DNA of 50,786 nt from Deltaproteobacteria bacterium. GTDB lineage: Bacteria > Desulfobacterota > Binatia > Binatales > Binataceae. How positions within the stretch are numbered: the first letter of the stretch is position 1; each line of letters begins with the position of its first letter. Below, piece after piece: positions 23,381-32,984 of this stretch. The position numbers and the translations under genes are program-made. Below the pieces are notes generated by a model. That model worked only from the letters and a program-made list of their open reading frames with translations, did no database searches and was not told where the DNA came from. Location of the stretch: the NCBI GenBank assembly GCA_021817345.1, contig JAKAVC010000046.1, forward strand, positions 1-50,786, written 5' to 3'.

Positions 23381-23673
23381 GCGCCAGAGCCGACAAGGGT
23401 GGCGGCGATTTCCAGGGTATCAAGCTCTTGCTGTGCGAGAACCCGTTGCCGCCGATACAAGAGGCAATCGTGGCGGCTCGAGCGCAGTTGCCGCACGGCA
23501 ACTACTACACCGAACCTTACTCGGCACCGTTGCGAGAACTGATCGCGGCCCGAAAAGCGCTACGGGCCTTGCGACCGCAGCTTCTCGGAAGGCGTGCCGA
23601 CGAAGCGCTTGCGGAAATTGGTCTATTGCCCAACAGTATTGCTGAACTCCGTTCCTCGCATGTCGTCGCCTGA
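23377..23673 (+). pseudogene. Truncated aminotransferase (HisC-like N-terminus) remnant
   Basis: The frame begins MSARADKGGGDFQGIKLLLC, followed by ENPLPPIQEAIVAARAQLPH and NYYTEPYSAPLRELIA. This matches the first 50 residues of histidinol-phosphate-type aminotransferases. The PLP lysine region and the rest of the 350-residue fold are missing. Instead about 35 unrelated residues follow (RRADEALAEIGLLPNSIAEL), loosely like the end of DUF1127 proteins. The likely history is an internal deletion joining two genes. The start overlaps the ferritin-like stop, so it may still be translated. Confidence 0.6.
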
Positions 23674-23831
23674 CCCGAAGCTCGCGAAATCAGCATCGCT
23701 TTCGGCAAGCCGCCGCCTCTCGAACCCGCGCGCTTGTCATCGCTTGGGCGAATTGCGATACAGATCAAGGTTCGTTAACCCGCTAACGGAACGGCCCCGG
23801 GGCGAAACGCCGCCGTTCAGGGGAGAGCGCG

Positions 23832-25508
23832 ATGGCTTACGATCTGATCGTCAGGAACGGAACCGTAATCGACGGCACGGGCGCACCCGCAGTGCGCGCC
23901 GACGTTGCGATCGCCAACGGCAGAATCGCCGAAATAGGAAAAATCACTGACGGCGCCGCGCGCGTACTCGACGCGTCGGACCTCGTCGTCGCGCCCGGCT
24001 TCATCGACCCGCATACCCATTACGACGCCCAGATCTGCTGGGACCCGCTGGTAACGTGTACGAGTTGGCATGGAGTTACGTCGGTGATGATGGGCAACTG
24101 CGGCGTCGGGATCGCGCCGTGCAAACCCAAGGTTCGCGACGTCGCGGCGTGGGACCTGGTCAACGTCGAGGCGATTCCGTACGACGCGCTCAGCAAGGGA
24201 ATCAAGTGGGAATGGGAAACCTTTCCCGAATATCTTGACGCGGCCCAGCGCCGCGCAAGCGCGATCAACCTCGGCTTCCTGGCCCCGCTTACGCCCTTTC
24301 GGCACTTCGTGATGGGCGAGGAATCCATGGAGCACGAGGCGCGCCCCGACGAGACCGCGAGGATCGCGGCCTTGATAAAGGAGGCAGTCGCGGCCGGGGC
24401 GTTCGGCTTCTCGACCACGACGCTGCCGCAGCATATCGGGTTTAAGGGGCGTCCGCTCGCGTGCCGGCTCGCCAGCCGCGACGAGCTTGCGGCCTATGCG
24501 CGCACGCTGCGCGAACTCGGAAAGGGCGCGATCGAAGTCGCGCTAACCCGCCGTCCCGGCACCGTTTCCGAGGATGAGAGCGAACTGCTGCGCCTGCTGG
24601 TCGAGGAAAGCGGACGCCCGGTTACGTGGCTCGGAATGGCGAGTCTGCCGCGCGAACCGGAGCGTGCCGAACAGACGCTCGCGCGGCTCGCGCCGTTGAT
24701 TCGCCGCGGCGCGATTCCGCAGGTGCTTCCCAAGCCGTTCGTAGTCCAGATGGATCTGCGCAATCCGTTTTCCTTCGCGGACATGGAATCGTGGAACCGG
24801 GTATTCAATCAGTCGCCCGAGATGCAGAAACAGATCTATCGCGATCCCGAGTTCCGGAGCGCGTTCCGCGAGGAGCTTTCGAAGCCGCGCCTGTTCCGCG
24901 GCCGATGGCATCGCGTGGAAGTGCTTGAGGTCACGAATCCCGCGCTCAAGCATCTCGAACGCAAGACCGTAGCCGAGATTGCCGAGGAGCGCCGCGCCGA
25001 CCCGCTCGACACTTTCCTCGACCTCGCGCTCGAGGACGATCTTAATATCCAGTACACGATGGCGCAGTTTCACGAGGAGGGAATCCGCCAGCTAATCCTC
25101 GACGAGCGCACGATGGTGGGGCTTTCCGACGGCGGCGCGCACGTGAACATGCTGTGCGACGCGGGCTATTGCACCTACCTGCTCGGCCATTGGGTGCGCG
25201 AGAAGCAGGCGCTCACGCTGGAGCGCGCGGTCAAACGGCTCACCTCGGAGCCTGCGGATTTCTTCGGAATCAGGGATCGCGGGCGTCTCAAGCAGGGGCT
25301 CGCCGCGGATATCGTGGTCTTCGACCCGCGGACCGTCAACTCGGCGAAGCGTGCGAAGATGGCCGACGATCTGCCGGGCGGCGGAAGACGGCTGGTAATG
25401 CCGGCCGAGGGGATCGAATACACGATCGTGAACGGCGCGATTCTCTACGAGCACGGACGGGCGAGCGGCGCGATGCCGGGGCGGGTACTGCGCTCGGGGC
25501 TGAACTGA
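23832..25508 (+). CDS. N-acyl-D-amino-acid deacylase-like amidohydrolase
   Basis: A 558-residue metal-dependent hydrolase of the D-aminoacylase branch. The N-terminal beta domain (YDLIVRNGTVIDGTGAPAVR) leads to the metal motif GFIDPHTHYDAQICWDP (His61, His63). Further metal residues follow in the TIM barrel, and SDGGAHVNMLCDAGY carries the conserved Asp. The C-terminal GIRDRGRLKQGLAADIVVFD closes the composite domain. Cytoplasmic. The natural substrate may be an N-acyl amino acid or another cyclic amide; these enzymes are often over-annotated. It is a single gene with no obvious partner. Confidence 0.9.
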   Translation: MAYDLIVRNGTVIDGTGAPAVRADVAIANGRIAEIGKITDGAARVLDASDLVVAPGFIDPHTHYDAQICWDPLVTCTSWHGVTSVMMGNCGVGIAPCKPKVRDVAAWDLVNVEAIPYDALSKGIKWEWETFPEYLDAAQRRASAINLGFLAPLTPFRHFVMGEESMEHEARPDETARIAALIKEAVAAGAFGFSTTTLPQHIGFKGRPLACRLASRDELAAYARTLRELGKGAIEVALTRRPGTVSEDESELLRLLVEESGRPVTWLGMASLPREPERAEQTLARLAPLIRRGAIPQVLPKPFVVQMDLRNPFSFADMESWNRVFNQSPEMQKQIYRDPEFRSAFREELSKPRLFRGRWHRVEVLEVTNPALKHLERKTVAEIAEERRADPLDTFLDLALEDDLNIQYTMAQFHEEGIRQLILDERTMVGLSDGGAHVNMLCDAGYCTYLLGHWVREKQALTLERAVKRLTSEPADFFGIRDRGRLKQGLAADIVVFDPRTVNSAKRAKMADDLPGGGRRLVMPAEGIEYTIVNGAILYEHGRASGAMPGRVLRSGLN

Positions 25509-25607
25509 GAGCGCCGGGAGCGTGCGGCAATCGAGACCGCGCCCGGCGGACACTCGTGGCGCATCCGAAAGGCTGCCTGATGATGGGCATCACACAAGCC
25601 CGGCGTG

Positions 25608-26489
25608 TCATCGCTTCAGGAAGTCGATTATCAGTTCGTTGACGATGCCGGGCTTCTCCTGATGGACGAAGTGGCCCGCGTCGGCGACAATCTCGATTCT
25701 GAGGCCGCGCGGGAAAAAGCTCGCCATCCCTTCGAGCAATTCCGCGCCGATACATCCGTCATTCATCCCGTAGAGAATCATCGCGGGCACGTCGAGCGGC
25801 GGCGACATCGCCTGCGCGAGCGCCGGCTGCTCGGCCGGTATCCGGAACAGCGGCCCGAGCGTGGCGCGATAATATCCGAGCGCGGCGCTCAAGGTTGCAG
25901 GCTCGCGGAAGCATCGCTTGAGCGTTTCCATTTCCTCGGGTGCCCATTGCCATTCGGGCGACCAATCGGCCCAGATTTTTTCAAGGAACGCGAAATCGTT
26001 GAGCGATACCGCGGCTTCGGCGATCGAGCTCTGGAAAAAATACATGTACCACGAGCGTTTCTGCTGCGCGTAGTTGGTGACCAGCGCCTGGAAGAATGCG
26101 GTGCCGTACGGGACCGCCGCGGTCACCAGCTTGCTTATCTTCTTCGCGCCGGCGCCCGCCGCGCCGTACGCCGCCACCGCGCCCCAGTCGTGCCCGAACA
26201 GGATCGCCTCGCCGTAACCGAGCGCCTCGATCAGATTGAGCGTGTCCTGGGAGAGCGCCGCCGCGTCGTAGCGCCCGTCGGGCGCGGGCTCGGTCGGCGC
26301 GTAACCTCTCATGAAGGGCGCGACGGCGTGGAAGCCGGCCGCCGCCAGCGCGGGCATCTGGTGGCGGAACGACCATGCGGTATCGGGAAAGCCGTGCAGG
26401 CATAGAACCAGCGGCCCCGCGCCCATCTCGAGCACGTGAAAGTTAAGGTTCGATGCGCGCACCGTACGGGTCTTTATTTCGTTCGCCAT
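25608..26489 (-). CDS. Alpha/beta hydrolase, epoxide hydrolase-like
   Basis: A 293-residue enzyme. The start at 26489 (MANEIKTRTVRASNLNFHVL) has GAGGGCG about 7 nt upstream. The longer frame to 26909 lacks support and overlaps the divergent promoter region. Motifs: oxyanion LCLHGFPDTAWSF; nucleophile Asp in FGHDWGAVAAYG, which points to epoxide hydrolase or dehalogenase chemistry; acid in LYGMNDGCI; and His in DAGHFVHQE. The cap domain is rich in aromatic residues (RSWYMYFFQSS). The substrate is unknown. Confidence 0.9.
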   Translation of the reverse strand: MANEIKTRTVRASNLNFHVLEMGAGPLVLCLHGFPDTAWSFRHQMPALAAAGFHAVAPFMRGYAPTEPAPDGRYDAAALSQDTLNLIEALGYGEAILFGHDWGAVAAYGAAGAGAKKISKLVTAAVPYGTAFFQALVTNYAQQKRSWYMYFFQSSIAEAAVSLNDFAFLEKIWADWSPEWQWAPEEMETLKRCFREPATLSAALGYYRATLGPLFRIPAEQPALAQAMSPPLDVPAMILYGMNDGCIGAELLEGMASFFPRGLRIEIVADAGHFVHQEKPGIVNELIIDFLKR

Positions 26490-26738
26490 AAAATCGCCCT
26501 CGACAGCAGGGTTACTATAGCTTGCGCGGAAGCGACAAGCCTGGCGCATTTGCGAAAAAATCCGGGTCGTTTTGGCACGCGATGGTTCCAAAGGATACAA
26601 GGGGCTTGGGATCTGCGCGCCTTGGAGCACGATTGCGACAAAACAAGCGCGGTCTTTGTTTTGCTCAGCACTCATTCGCACACAAGAGGCTCGCGATACG
26701 CGGATGAGAGACGGATGAGAGCTGAGGCAAGGGCGGGT

Positions 26739-27635
26739 ATGGGCAACGATTCGAGGGGTGGAGAACTCAGGATTCACGCATTCGCCGACGGCGCCGCGTA
26801 TGCCCGGCAAATCGCACGCGCGCTCGGAGTTCCTTTCGCGCCCGTAAAGCTTCATCGCTTTCCCGACGGCGAGAGCCTGGTGCGGGTCGCGCCGCAGGCG
26901 GGAAGGCATGCGGTGCTGGTTCGCACGCTCAGCGATCCCAATTCCAAAATTCTCGACACGCTGTTCGCGGCCGACGCTCTAAGGCGCGCCGGCGCCTCGC
27001 GCGTGAGTCTGGTGGCCCCGTATCTCGCCTACATGCGCCAGGACAAAGTGTTCCATCCGGGCGAACCGATTTCGCAGCGCGTGGTTGGCAAACTTCTTGG
27101 CGAAGCGTTCGACGCCGTGCTTACGATGGAACCGCATCTGCATCGCGTGAAAAATCTCGCCGAGGTGATTCCGTGCGAGGCCTCCACCGTCGCGGTTGCG
27201 CCGGCCGTGGCGCGATGGGTGAAACGGGCGGCGAAGGGATGCGTCGTGGTCGGGCCGGACGCCGAGTCGTGGCGATTCGTCGAGGCGATCGCGCGCGCCG
27301 CCGGAGCCGAATGGATCGTCGGCGAGAAGACGCGCTACGGCGATCGGCGCGTCAAGATCGTTTTTGCGCGGACGCCCGCCGCGAAACGCGCGGTTATCGT
27401 TGACGACATTGCAAGTTCCGGCGTGACGCTGGCCGAGGCGGTGCGCGAGCTGCGGCGCCATCGTATAGTCAACGTTGACGCGGTTGTCGTGCACGCGGTC
27501 TTTGCGCCGGGCGCGCTCGCGATGGTTCGGCGCGCGGGTGCGCGGCGAATCGTTTCGTGCGACACGATCTCGCATCCAACCAATGCGATCAAAACCGCAT
27601 CGCTGTTTGCCGAGGCGCTCAGGAGAGTTCGATGA
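26739..27635 (+). CDS. PRPP synthetase-like phosphoribosyltransferase
   Basis: A 298-residue protein of the ribose-phosphate pyrophosphokinase family: the N-terminal half-domain RIHAFADGAAYARQIARALG, RFPDGESLVRV, APYLAYMRQDKVFHPGEPIS, the catalytic loop GEKTRYGDRRVKI, and the PRPP-binding site VIVDDIASSGVTLAE. It is closer to the short archaeal-like branch than to classical Prs. The usual TGTT-like loop is SSGVT. The start at 26739 has AAGGGCGG upstream; the ATG at 26715 is possible. Its stop overlaps the next ATG, so it forms an operon with the beta-CASP nuclease and the phosphorylase. Confidence 0.85.
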   Translation: MGNDSRGGELRIHAFADGAAYARQIARALGVPFAPVKLHRFPDGESLVRVAPQAGRHAVLVRTLSDPNSKILDTLFAADALRRAGASRVSLVAPYLAYMRQDKVFHPGEPISQRVVGKLLGEAFDAVLTMEPHLHRVKNLAEVIPCEASTVAVAPAVARWVKRAAKGCVVVGPDAESWRFVEAIARAAGAEWIVGEKTRYGDRRVKIVFARTPAAKRAVIVDDIASSGVTLAEAVRELRRHRIVNVDAVVVHAVFAPGALAMVRRAGARRIVSCDTISHPTNAIKTASLFAEALRRVR

Positions 27636-29038
27636 GCATGAACGTCAAGGGATTCGCGCCGATCCTGCGGTTTCTCGGTGCGGCCGGAACGGTAACCGGC
27701 AGCAGGTTCGCGTTGACGACTACCGACGGCGTCGCGCTGATCGATTGCGGGCTGTTCCAGGGGCTGAAGGAACTTCGGTTACGAAACTGGGATCCGTTTC
27801 CGGTCGCGCCCGGGACGATCGACGCCGTCGCCCTGACGCACGCGCATCTCGACCACAGCGGATACGTTCCCGCGCTGTGCCGCGAGGGCTTTGCCAGGCG
27901 AATCGTGGTCACGCAGGGAACCGCCGATCTATGCCGCGTGGTCCTGCCCGACAGCGGGCACCTGCAGGAAGAAGAAGCCGAATACGCCAACCGCAGAGGC
28001 TACTCGAAGCATCGCCCGGCCCTGCCGCTGTACACCGAGAACGACGCGACAGTTTCGCTCGGCCATCTTGAGCCGGGTAACTTCGAGACCCCGGCCGAGC
28101 TGATTCCCGGAATAAACGTCACGTTCCGGCGCGCCGGGCACATCCTCGGAGCGGCGAACATCCTGGTCGAAATCGACGGCGCGCGAAAGCGCCGGATTCT
28201 GTTCAGCGGCGATCTCGGCCGCCCCGCGCATCCGATTCTGCTTCCGCCCGCGCCGGTGCCGGCGGTCGACGCTATCGTGGTCGAATCGACCTACGGCGAT
28301 CGGCTGCACAACGACGAGGAATCGCTCAAGGTGTTCGAGCAGGCGCTCAAGCGCACGGCCGAGCGCGGCGGCGTGATCGTGATTCCGTCGTTCGCGGTGG
28401 ACCGAACCGAGGTGATCATCTACCACCTTCGCCGACTTGTGCACGCGGGCAGGATTCCCGACCTGCCGATTTACGTGGACAGCCCGATGGCGCTCGCGGC
28501 GCTTCATATCTATCGCGACGCGATAAGTCGCCACAGTCCCGAAGTGCGCCCCGATGTCGGCGCAGACGTATTCAATTCAGCGACCTATAATGAAGTGCGC
28601 ACGGTCGAAGAATCGATTGCGCTGAACTTCATGAAAGGTCCCATGATTATAATTTCGGCCTCCGGGATGGCGACCGGGGGCCGCGTGCTGCACCATCTGG
28701 CCAACCGCCTGCCGGACAAGAACAATACCGTAATACTGGTCGGCTACCAGGGGGAGGGGACACGCGGACGAAGGCTCTTGGAGCACGAGCCGTCGATCAA
28801 GATGCTCGGGCGCTACGTCGCGGTGCGGGCGGAAATCGTGGACGTGCCGGCTTTCTCGGTGCACGCCGATCAACGGGAAATAATAAACTGGCTCGCGACC
28901 GCCTCGAAGCCGCCGGAGGTCGTCTATATCGTTCACGGCGATCCTCCGGCCGCTGAAGCTTTAAAGGCCGAAATCGTCCGTAAGCTTGGATGGCACGCGG
29001 TGATTTCGCGCCACATGGAGCAGGTGCGGCTTGACTGA
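27632..29038 (+). CDS. Metallo-beta-lactamase beta-CASP RNA nuclease
   Basis: A 468-residue enzyme with the zinc motif LTHAHLDHSGYVPAL (about residues 68-82), further metal ligands in the FRRAGHILGAAN and FSGDLGRP segments, the beta-CASP domain starting near VVESTYGDRLH, and the late motifs ISASGMATGGRVLHHL, FSVHADQREI and VYIVHGDPPAAEAL. This is the RNA-processing branch related to archaeal CPSF-like and bacterial YsH1-like exonucleases, and it is cytoplasmic. It overlaps the PRPP synthetase-like stop (ATGA) and precedes the phosphorylase gene by 15 nt. Confidence 0.92.
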   Translation: MSMNVKGFAPILRFLGAAGTVTGSRFALTTTDGVALIDCGLFQGLKELRLRNWDPFPVAPGTIDAVALTHAHLDHSGYVPALCREGFARRIVVTQGTADLCRVVLPDSGHLQEEEAEYANRRGYSKHRPALPLYTENDATVSLGHLEPGNFETPAELIPGINVTFRRAGHILGAANILVEIDGARKRRILFSGDLGRPAHPILLPPAPVPAVDAIVVESTYGDRLHNDEESLKVFEQALKRTAERGGVIVIPSFAVDRTEVIIYHLRRLVHAGRIPDLPIYVDSPMALAALHIYRDAISRHSPEVRPDVGADVFNSATYNEVRTVEESIALNFMKGPMIIISASGMATGGRVLHHLANRLPDKNNTVILVGYQGEGTRGRRLLEHEPSIKMLGRYVAVRAEIVDVPAFSVHADQREIINWLATASKPPEVVYIVHGDPPAAEALKAEIVRKLGWHAVISRHMEQVRLD

Positions 29039-29053
29039 CGAGGTGCGGGTTCG

Positions 29054-30559
29054 ATGTTCCGCCTGAAGCATCTTCACGTAGACACGCTGGGCGAGCATGT
29101 GATCGCGATTCACGAGAGCGCGATACGCACGGGCAGCCTTGGTTTCAATCCTCTGGACCGCGCGCACGTGATGGGAGTTCATCCGGTGACGGGCGAGAAG
29201 CGCGAGGTGATAGGTGTGCTCGGCTTCTGCCATGACGCGCTGGTCGCGCCCGACGAAATCGCGCTGGTCGATCAGGCCTTCCGCGACCTTGGGCTTCCCG
29301 AGGGAAGCATGGTCAACGCGACGCTTGCGGTTGCGCCGCGAAGCGTCGATCTGGTGCGGGCGAAACTGCGCGGCCGCCGGCTCGAGCGCGAGGCCTTCGA
29401 CCGAATCCTGTCCGACGTCGTGCGCCATCGCTATTCGCGCGTGGAGCTTTCGATGTTCGTGCTCGGATGCGCGCTGCGCGGCCTCGACACGCAGGAGCTG
29501 GTCGATTACACGCGCGCGATGATCGGCACGGGCGAGCGGCTGGAGTTCGGAGCCGGGCCGATCGCCGACAAGCATTGCATCGGCGGCATCCCGGGCAATC
29601 GGACCACGATGGTGGTGGTGCCGATTCTCGCCTCGCTCGGTCTCAAGGTGCCGAAGACCTCTTCGCGCGCGATCACCAGTTCGGCTGGTACGGCGGACAC
29701 GATGGGAGTGGTGGCGGACGTCGCTCTCAGCCCGCCGAGACTGCATGAAGTGGTCGAGAAGGTCGGCGCGTGTATCGCGTGGGGCGGCGCGCTGGAACTG
29801 GCGCCCGCCGACGACATCCTGATCACGGTCGAACGCCCGATGGAGATCGACACCGAGGCGCAGATGGTGGCCTCGATCCTTGCCAAGAAGAAAACCGTCG
29901 GCGCAACCCACGTGCTGATCGACATACCCGTTGGGCCGACCGCGAAGATTCGTTCGATGGGAGCGGCCGAACGTCTGCGCTCGATGTTCCTTGCGGTCGC
30001 AGAGCAGATAGACTTGAAGCTCTCGGTTATCACCACCGAAGCGCGTGGGCCGATCGGACGCGGAATCGGGCCGCGGCTCGAAGCGATGGACGTGTTGTCG
30101 GTGCTGAAGCGCGAGCCCGGGGCGCCGAGCGATCTGCGCGAGAAATCGCTCTACTTGGCTGCGCGTCTGCTGGAGATGACCGGGGCGGTTCAATCGGCGC
30201 GCGGATACCGCGCTGCGCAGCAGGCGCTGGATTCGGGCGCGGCGCTCAAGAAATTCGAGGAGATCGTCGCGGCCCAGGGTGCGCGCGAATTTCCCGCCGA
30301 GGCGCCCTACCGATGCACGGTCAAGGCGCCAGGCGACGGGCGAATTCGCGAGGTCGACTGCTGGGAGATAGCGCGGGTTGCGAAACGCGCGGGCGCGCCA
30401 GCCAACCTTTCAGCCGGCGTGCGGCTTCTGCACGGAATCGGCGAGGTCGTCGGAAAGGACGAGGCGCTTATCGAAATCCACGCCGAGAGCCGCGAGCAGA
30501 TGGAGTTCGCGCGCGACTACGCCGAGTCGCATCCGCAGCTCGTCAGCTTCGGCTTCTGA
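29054..30559 (+). CDS. AMP phosphorylase-like thymidine phosphorylase family protein
   Basis: A 501-residue nucleoside phosphorylase-fold enzyme. The substrate loop ADKHCIGGIPGNRTTMVVVP resembles archaeal AMP phosphorylases (IGG-PGN) more than classical DeoA (STGG-GDK). A unique N-terminal domain of about 85 residues precedes it, as in the archaeal enzymes. Other motifs: SSRAITSSAGTADTMGVV and GAALKKFEEIVAAQG. It would cleave a nucleoside or nucleoside monophosphate with phosphate, releasing ribose-1-phosphate or ribose-1,5-bisphosphate. Co-transcription with a PRPP synthetase-like gene suggests nucleotide salvage. Confidence 0.9.
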   Translation: MFRLKHLHVDTLGEHVIAIHESAIRTGSLGFNPLDRAHVMGVHPVTGEKREVIGVLGFCHDALVAPDEIALVDQAFRDLGLPEGSMVNATLAVAPRSVDLVRAKLRGRRLEREAFDRILSDVVRHRYSRVELSMFVLGCALRGLDTQELVDYTRAMIGTGERLEFGAGPIADKHCIGGIPGNRTTMVVVPILASLGLKVPKTSSRAITSSAGTADTMGVVADVALSPPRLHEVVEKVGACIAWGGALELAPADDILITVERPMEIDTEAQMVASILAKKKTVGATHVLIDIPVGPTAKIRSMGAAERLRSMFLAVAEQIDLKLSVITTEARGPIGRGIGPRLEAMDVLSVLKREPGAPSDLREKSLYLAARLLEMTGAVQSARGYRAAQQALDSGAALKKFEEIVAAQGAREFPAEAPYRCTVKAPGDGRIREVDCWEIARVAKRAGAPANLSAGVRLLHGIGEVVGKDEALIEIHAESREQMEFARDYAESHPQLVSFGF

Positions 30560-30781
30560 CACGCGGACGCGCGAGCTTCATACGATGTCATTCGACGCGT
30601 CGGAGTCCCCGCGGATTCCATCGGGGCGGAAGCCTAATGCGCAACGATTAGCGGTGTCGGCGCGGACGGCTTGCCGGTGGCCGGGCGCGTTCGCTAGGTT
30701 ACAACAACTTTGGGCGGGGGTAGCGCGTGTGATCGTTGCATTTGAACTCGTGACGCTTGCGCGCCGTCGGTCAGCCAACTT

Positions 30782-31615
30782 ATGCGCGTCCGGCAAATGA
30801 CCGCGGGGCAATCGGGGATGCGGCGCCTGGCCAAGCGGCTGCTGCCGACGGCGCTTTGGCCGCACGCCGTACGCCTCCATCGCGTCGCCTTGCCCTTTCT
30901 CATAGCTCTGAGCGGGCGGCGCGCGGAACTGCTCGACACGCCGACGGGGCGCTACTGGGTGCCGCGCGACGCGCCTTACGATACGATCATTCGGCACATC
31001 AAAGCCGGGGCGCTGTTCGAGAGCGAAACCATCGAGCTGGTGCGGCGGTTTGTCAGTCCGGGCGACAGCGTGATCGATGTTGGCGCGAACCTGGGGCAGA
31101 TGACGGTGCAGTTCTCCTCGATGGTTGGAGCGCGCGGGTGGGTGCTCGCGTGCGAGGCCAATCCGATTCTGTTCGAATTACTGACGCGGACGATCGCCGA
31201 AAACCGCTGTACCAACGTCGTTGCGGTATTCGGTGCGGTCGGCGAGGTCGGCGGCGGATGGGCTCGTTTCCCGCGGCCCCGCTTCTGGCGGCATGCGAAC
31301 TACGGGTCCTACGGGATCGCGCCGAACAAAAGCCGAGGGATGCTGGTTCCGACGGTCGCTCTGGATGATCTCGATATCCGCGGACGCGTCGGATTCCTCA
31401 AGATCGACACGCAGGGCAGCGACCTGCGCGTCATGCGCGGCGCGCGCCGGTTGATCGCCGCGCACCGGATGCCCATCCTTTTCGAGCATGAGGCTGAGTA
31501 CGACGATGCCTTCAACACCAGTTTCTCGGAGTACGCGGCCTACATCGCCCAAGTGGGATATAAGGTGAGCGAGACGTTCGACCTTAACCGTTATCTCGCC
31601 CTTCCATGCGCCTGA
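30782..31615 (+). CDS. FkbM-family methyltransferase
   Basis: A 277-residue protein with SAM motif I VIDVGANLGQMTVQFS (near residues 97-112), VLACEANPILFELL, the conserved FLKIDTQGSDLRVMRGA segment and LFEHEAEYDD, all typical of FkbM methyltransferases that methylate sugars, lipids or polyketides. The N-terminal 60 residues are basic and hydrophobic and may contact the membrane. Alternative starts at codons 6 and 13 cannot be excluded. It converges with the first DUF1329 gene. Confidence 0.88.
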   Translation: MRVRQMTAGQSGMRRLAKRLLPTALWPHAVRLHRVALPFLIALSGRRAELLDTPTGRYWVPRDAPYDTIIRHIKAGALFESETIELVRRFVSPGDSVIDVGANLGQMTVQFSSMVGARGWVLACEANPILFELLTRTIAENRCTNVVAVFGAVGEVGGGWARFPRPRFWRHANYGSYGIAPNKSRGMLVPTVALDDLDIRGRVGFLKIDTQGSDLRVMRGARRLIAAHRMPILFEHEAEYDDAFNTSFSEYAAYIAQVGYKVSETFDLNRYLALPCA

Positions 31616-31655
31616 GACTGGACGGCGCGCCGAGCCCCCGTCCGATTGGACCGAG

Positions 31656-32969
31656 CTACGGTGCCGCCGCGACCATCGCGCGCACAGTGCACATCGATTT
31701 GTCCACCGCGCCCATGTTGATGTACCAGCATTCGCGCTCGGGCGCGTTCGGCATCGGCAGCGAGCAGAAGGTCGAGAAGCCGGTCTGCACGTCGGTGCTG
31801 GAAGCGTTCACGATGAACAGGCGCTTGAACGGATAGATCGCGACGCGCGCGTCGGGAACCGGCCGGTCGCGATAGGTCAGCCAGTCGGTGTAGTTCATGA
31901 AAAGCTGCCCGCCGCGATCATAAAGGTCCTGGGTGAGGACCGTGTAAACCTCGGCGTCTATATAGAGAACGTGCCTGGAATAAAGCTCCTCGGGCACGCG
32001 CTCGCGATTCGGCGTCGCCTCAAGGATGTAGACGCGCCGTAGCTCCCATTCCGCCGGGCATGAGCTTGCGCCGCCGTCGGTGAGGCACGGATGCCCCGGC
32101 ACCTGCGTCACATGAAGCGCCCCGAGCATCTTTTTTTCGCCCAGGAACTTCCAGTGGTAATTCTCGTTCTTGGCGTTGAAGCCGGCGTATTCGTCGGAAT
32201 TGAACTGGTTGACCCCGGTCGCGCTGGTCAGGCCGTCTTCGTTGGCCCTGCGCACGCGCCGTGCGCCCGGCATCCATAGCCAGGTGTCGTCGCCGCGCCC
32301 GGGGTCGGCGTAGCGGAAACGGACGAGGCCGAGGCCGCGCAGGCTCTCAGGCATCAGCAGGGGATACAATCCGGTCAGGAACATCCGGCCGGTCTTTTTA
32401 AAATCGGGATCGATCGGCAGCGGTTCAACCTCGGTGCGCCCGATCTCGTTGTAAGTGCGGTAATGGCCGATCTCGCTGAGATCGATGACCCGGCTGTAGC
32501 GATGGCCCGGTCGTACGTAAACCGATTGACATCCGAAGAAGCGCGCGTCGAGGTCGTCGGTCCACATCGGGCGGAACGTCATGTTCCACGCGATTTTCAC
32601 CGCGGCGTCGGGATCGTTGGTGTCAATGAAGGGAAACGGCAGGCCGGCGACGTAGCCCTCCAGGCTCTGGCGATCGGGGGTAAGCCTGACCTGGGAGGAA
32701 TACTTTTCGGTGGCATCCTTGTACGGCGGAGGCCAGTCAATCGTTCGCGTCGGGACGATTTTCATCGTCATCCCATGCGTCACGCGCCAGTAAAGGCCGG
32801 GCGCAACCAGATTCTTCACCTTGGATGCGTTCTGCGGCGTGATGAAGTCGCCGGGCTTGACCTGCGCATGGGCGGGCGTGGAAACAATCGAAAATCCTGC
32901 AACAACTGCCAATGCCGCCAGTGCACAAACGGCGGCGTTGCGGGCCAATCTGGACAAAGCTTCCTCCAT
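31656..32969 (-). CDS. DUF1329 outer-membrane lipid-transfer-like protein (copy 1)
   Basis: A 437-residue exported protein with a signal peptide (hydrophobic 14-32, cleavage after AHA) and the DUF1329 body: AQVKPGDFITPQNASKVKNL, WRVTHGMTMKIVPT, RFRYADPGRGDDTWLWMPGA and the C-terminal RVAIYPFKRLF. DUF1329 resembles LolB/LolA-like lipid-binding folds and often accompanies RND/MMPL transporters in lipid or steroid metabolism. The function here is not established. Copy 2, about 160 nt upstream, is closely similar along the whole length. A CTACC/GGTAG inverted repeat precedes the start. Confidence 0.9.
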   Translation of the reverse strand: MEEALSRLARNAAVCALAALAVVAGFSIVSTPAHAQVKPGDFITPQNASKVKNLVAPGLYWRVTHGMTMKIVPTRTIDWPPPYKDATEKYSSQVRLTPDRQSLEGYVAGLPFPFIDTNDPDAAVKIAWNMTFRPMWTDDLDARFFGCQSVYVRPGHRYSRVIDLSEIGHYRTYNEIGRTEVEPLPIDPDFKKTGRMFLTGLYPLLMPESLRGLGLVRFRYADPGRGDDTWLWMPGARRVRRANEDGLTSATGVNQFNSDEYAGFNAKNENYHWKFLGEKKMLGALHVTQVPGHPCLTDGGASSCPAEWELRRVYILEATPNRERVPEELYSRHVLYIDAEVYTVLTQDLYDRGGQLFMNYTDWLTYRDRPVPDARVAIYPFKRLFIVNASSTDVQTGFSTFCSLPMPNAPERECWYINMGAVDKSMCTVRAMVAAAP

Positions 32970-32984
32970 TAACCGGACTCATTC

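Noticed and set aside
26572..26592. Sigma-54-like TGGCACG
   Set aside because: The matching -12 GC element is missing at the right distance.
28961..30193. 410-aa minus-strand frame
   Set aside because: Antisense of the AMP phosphorylase-like gene.
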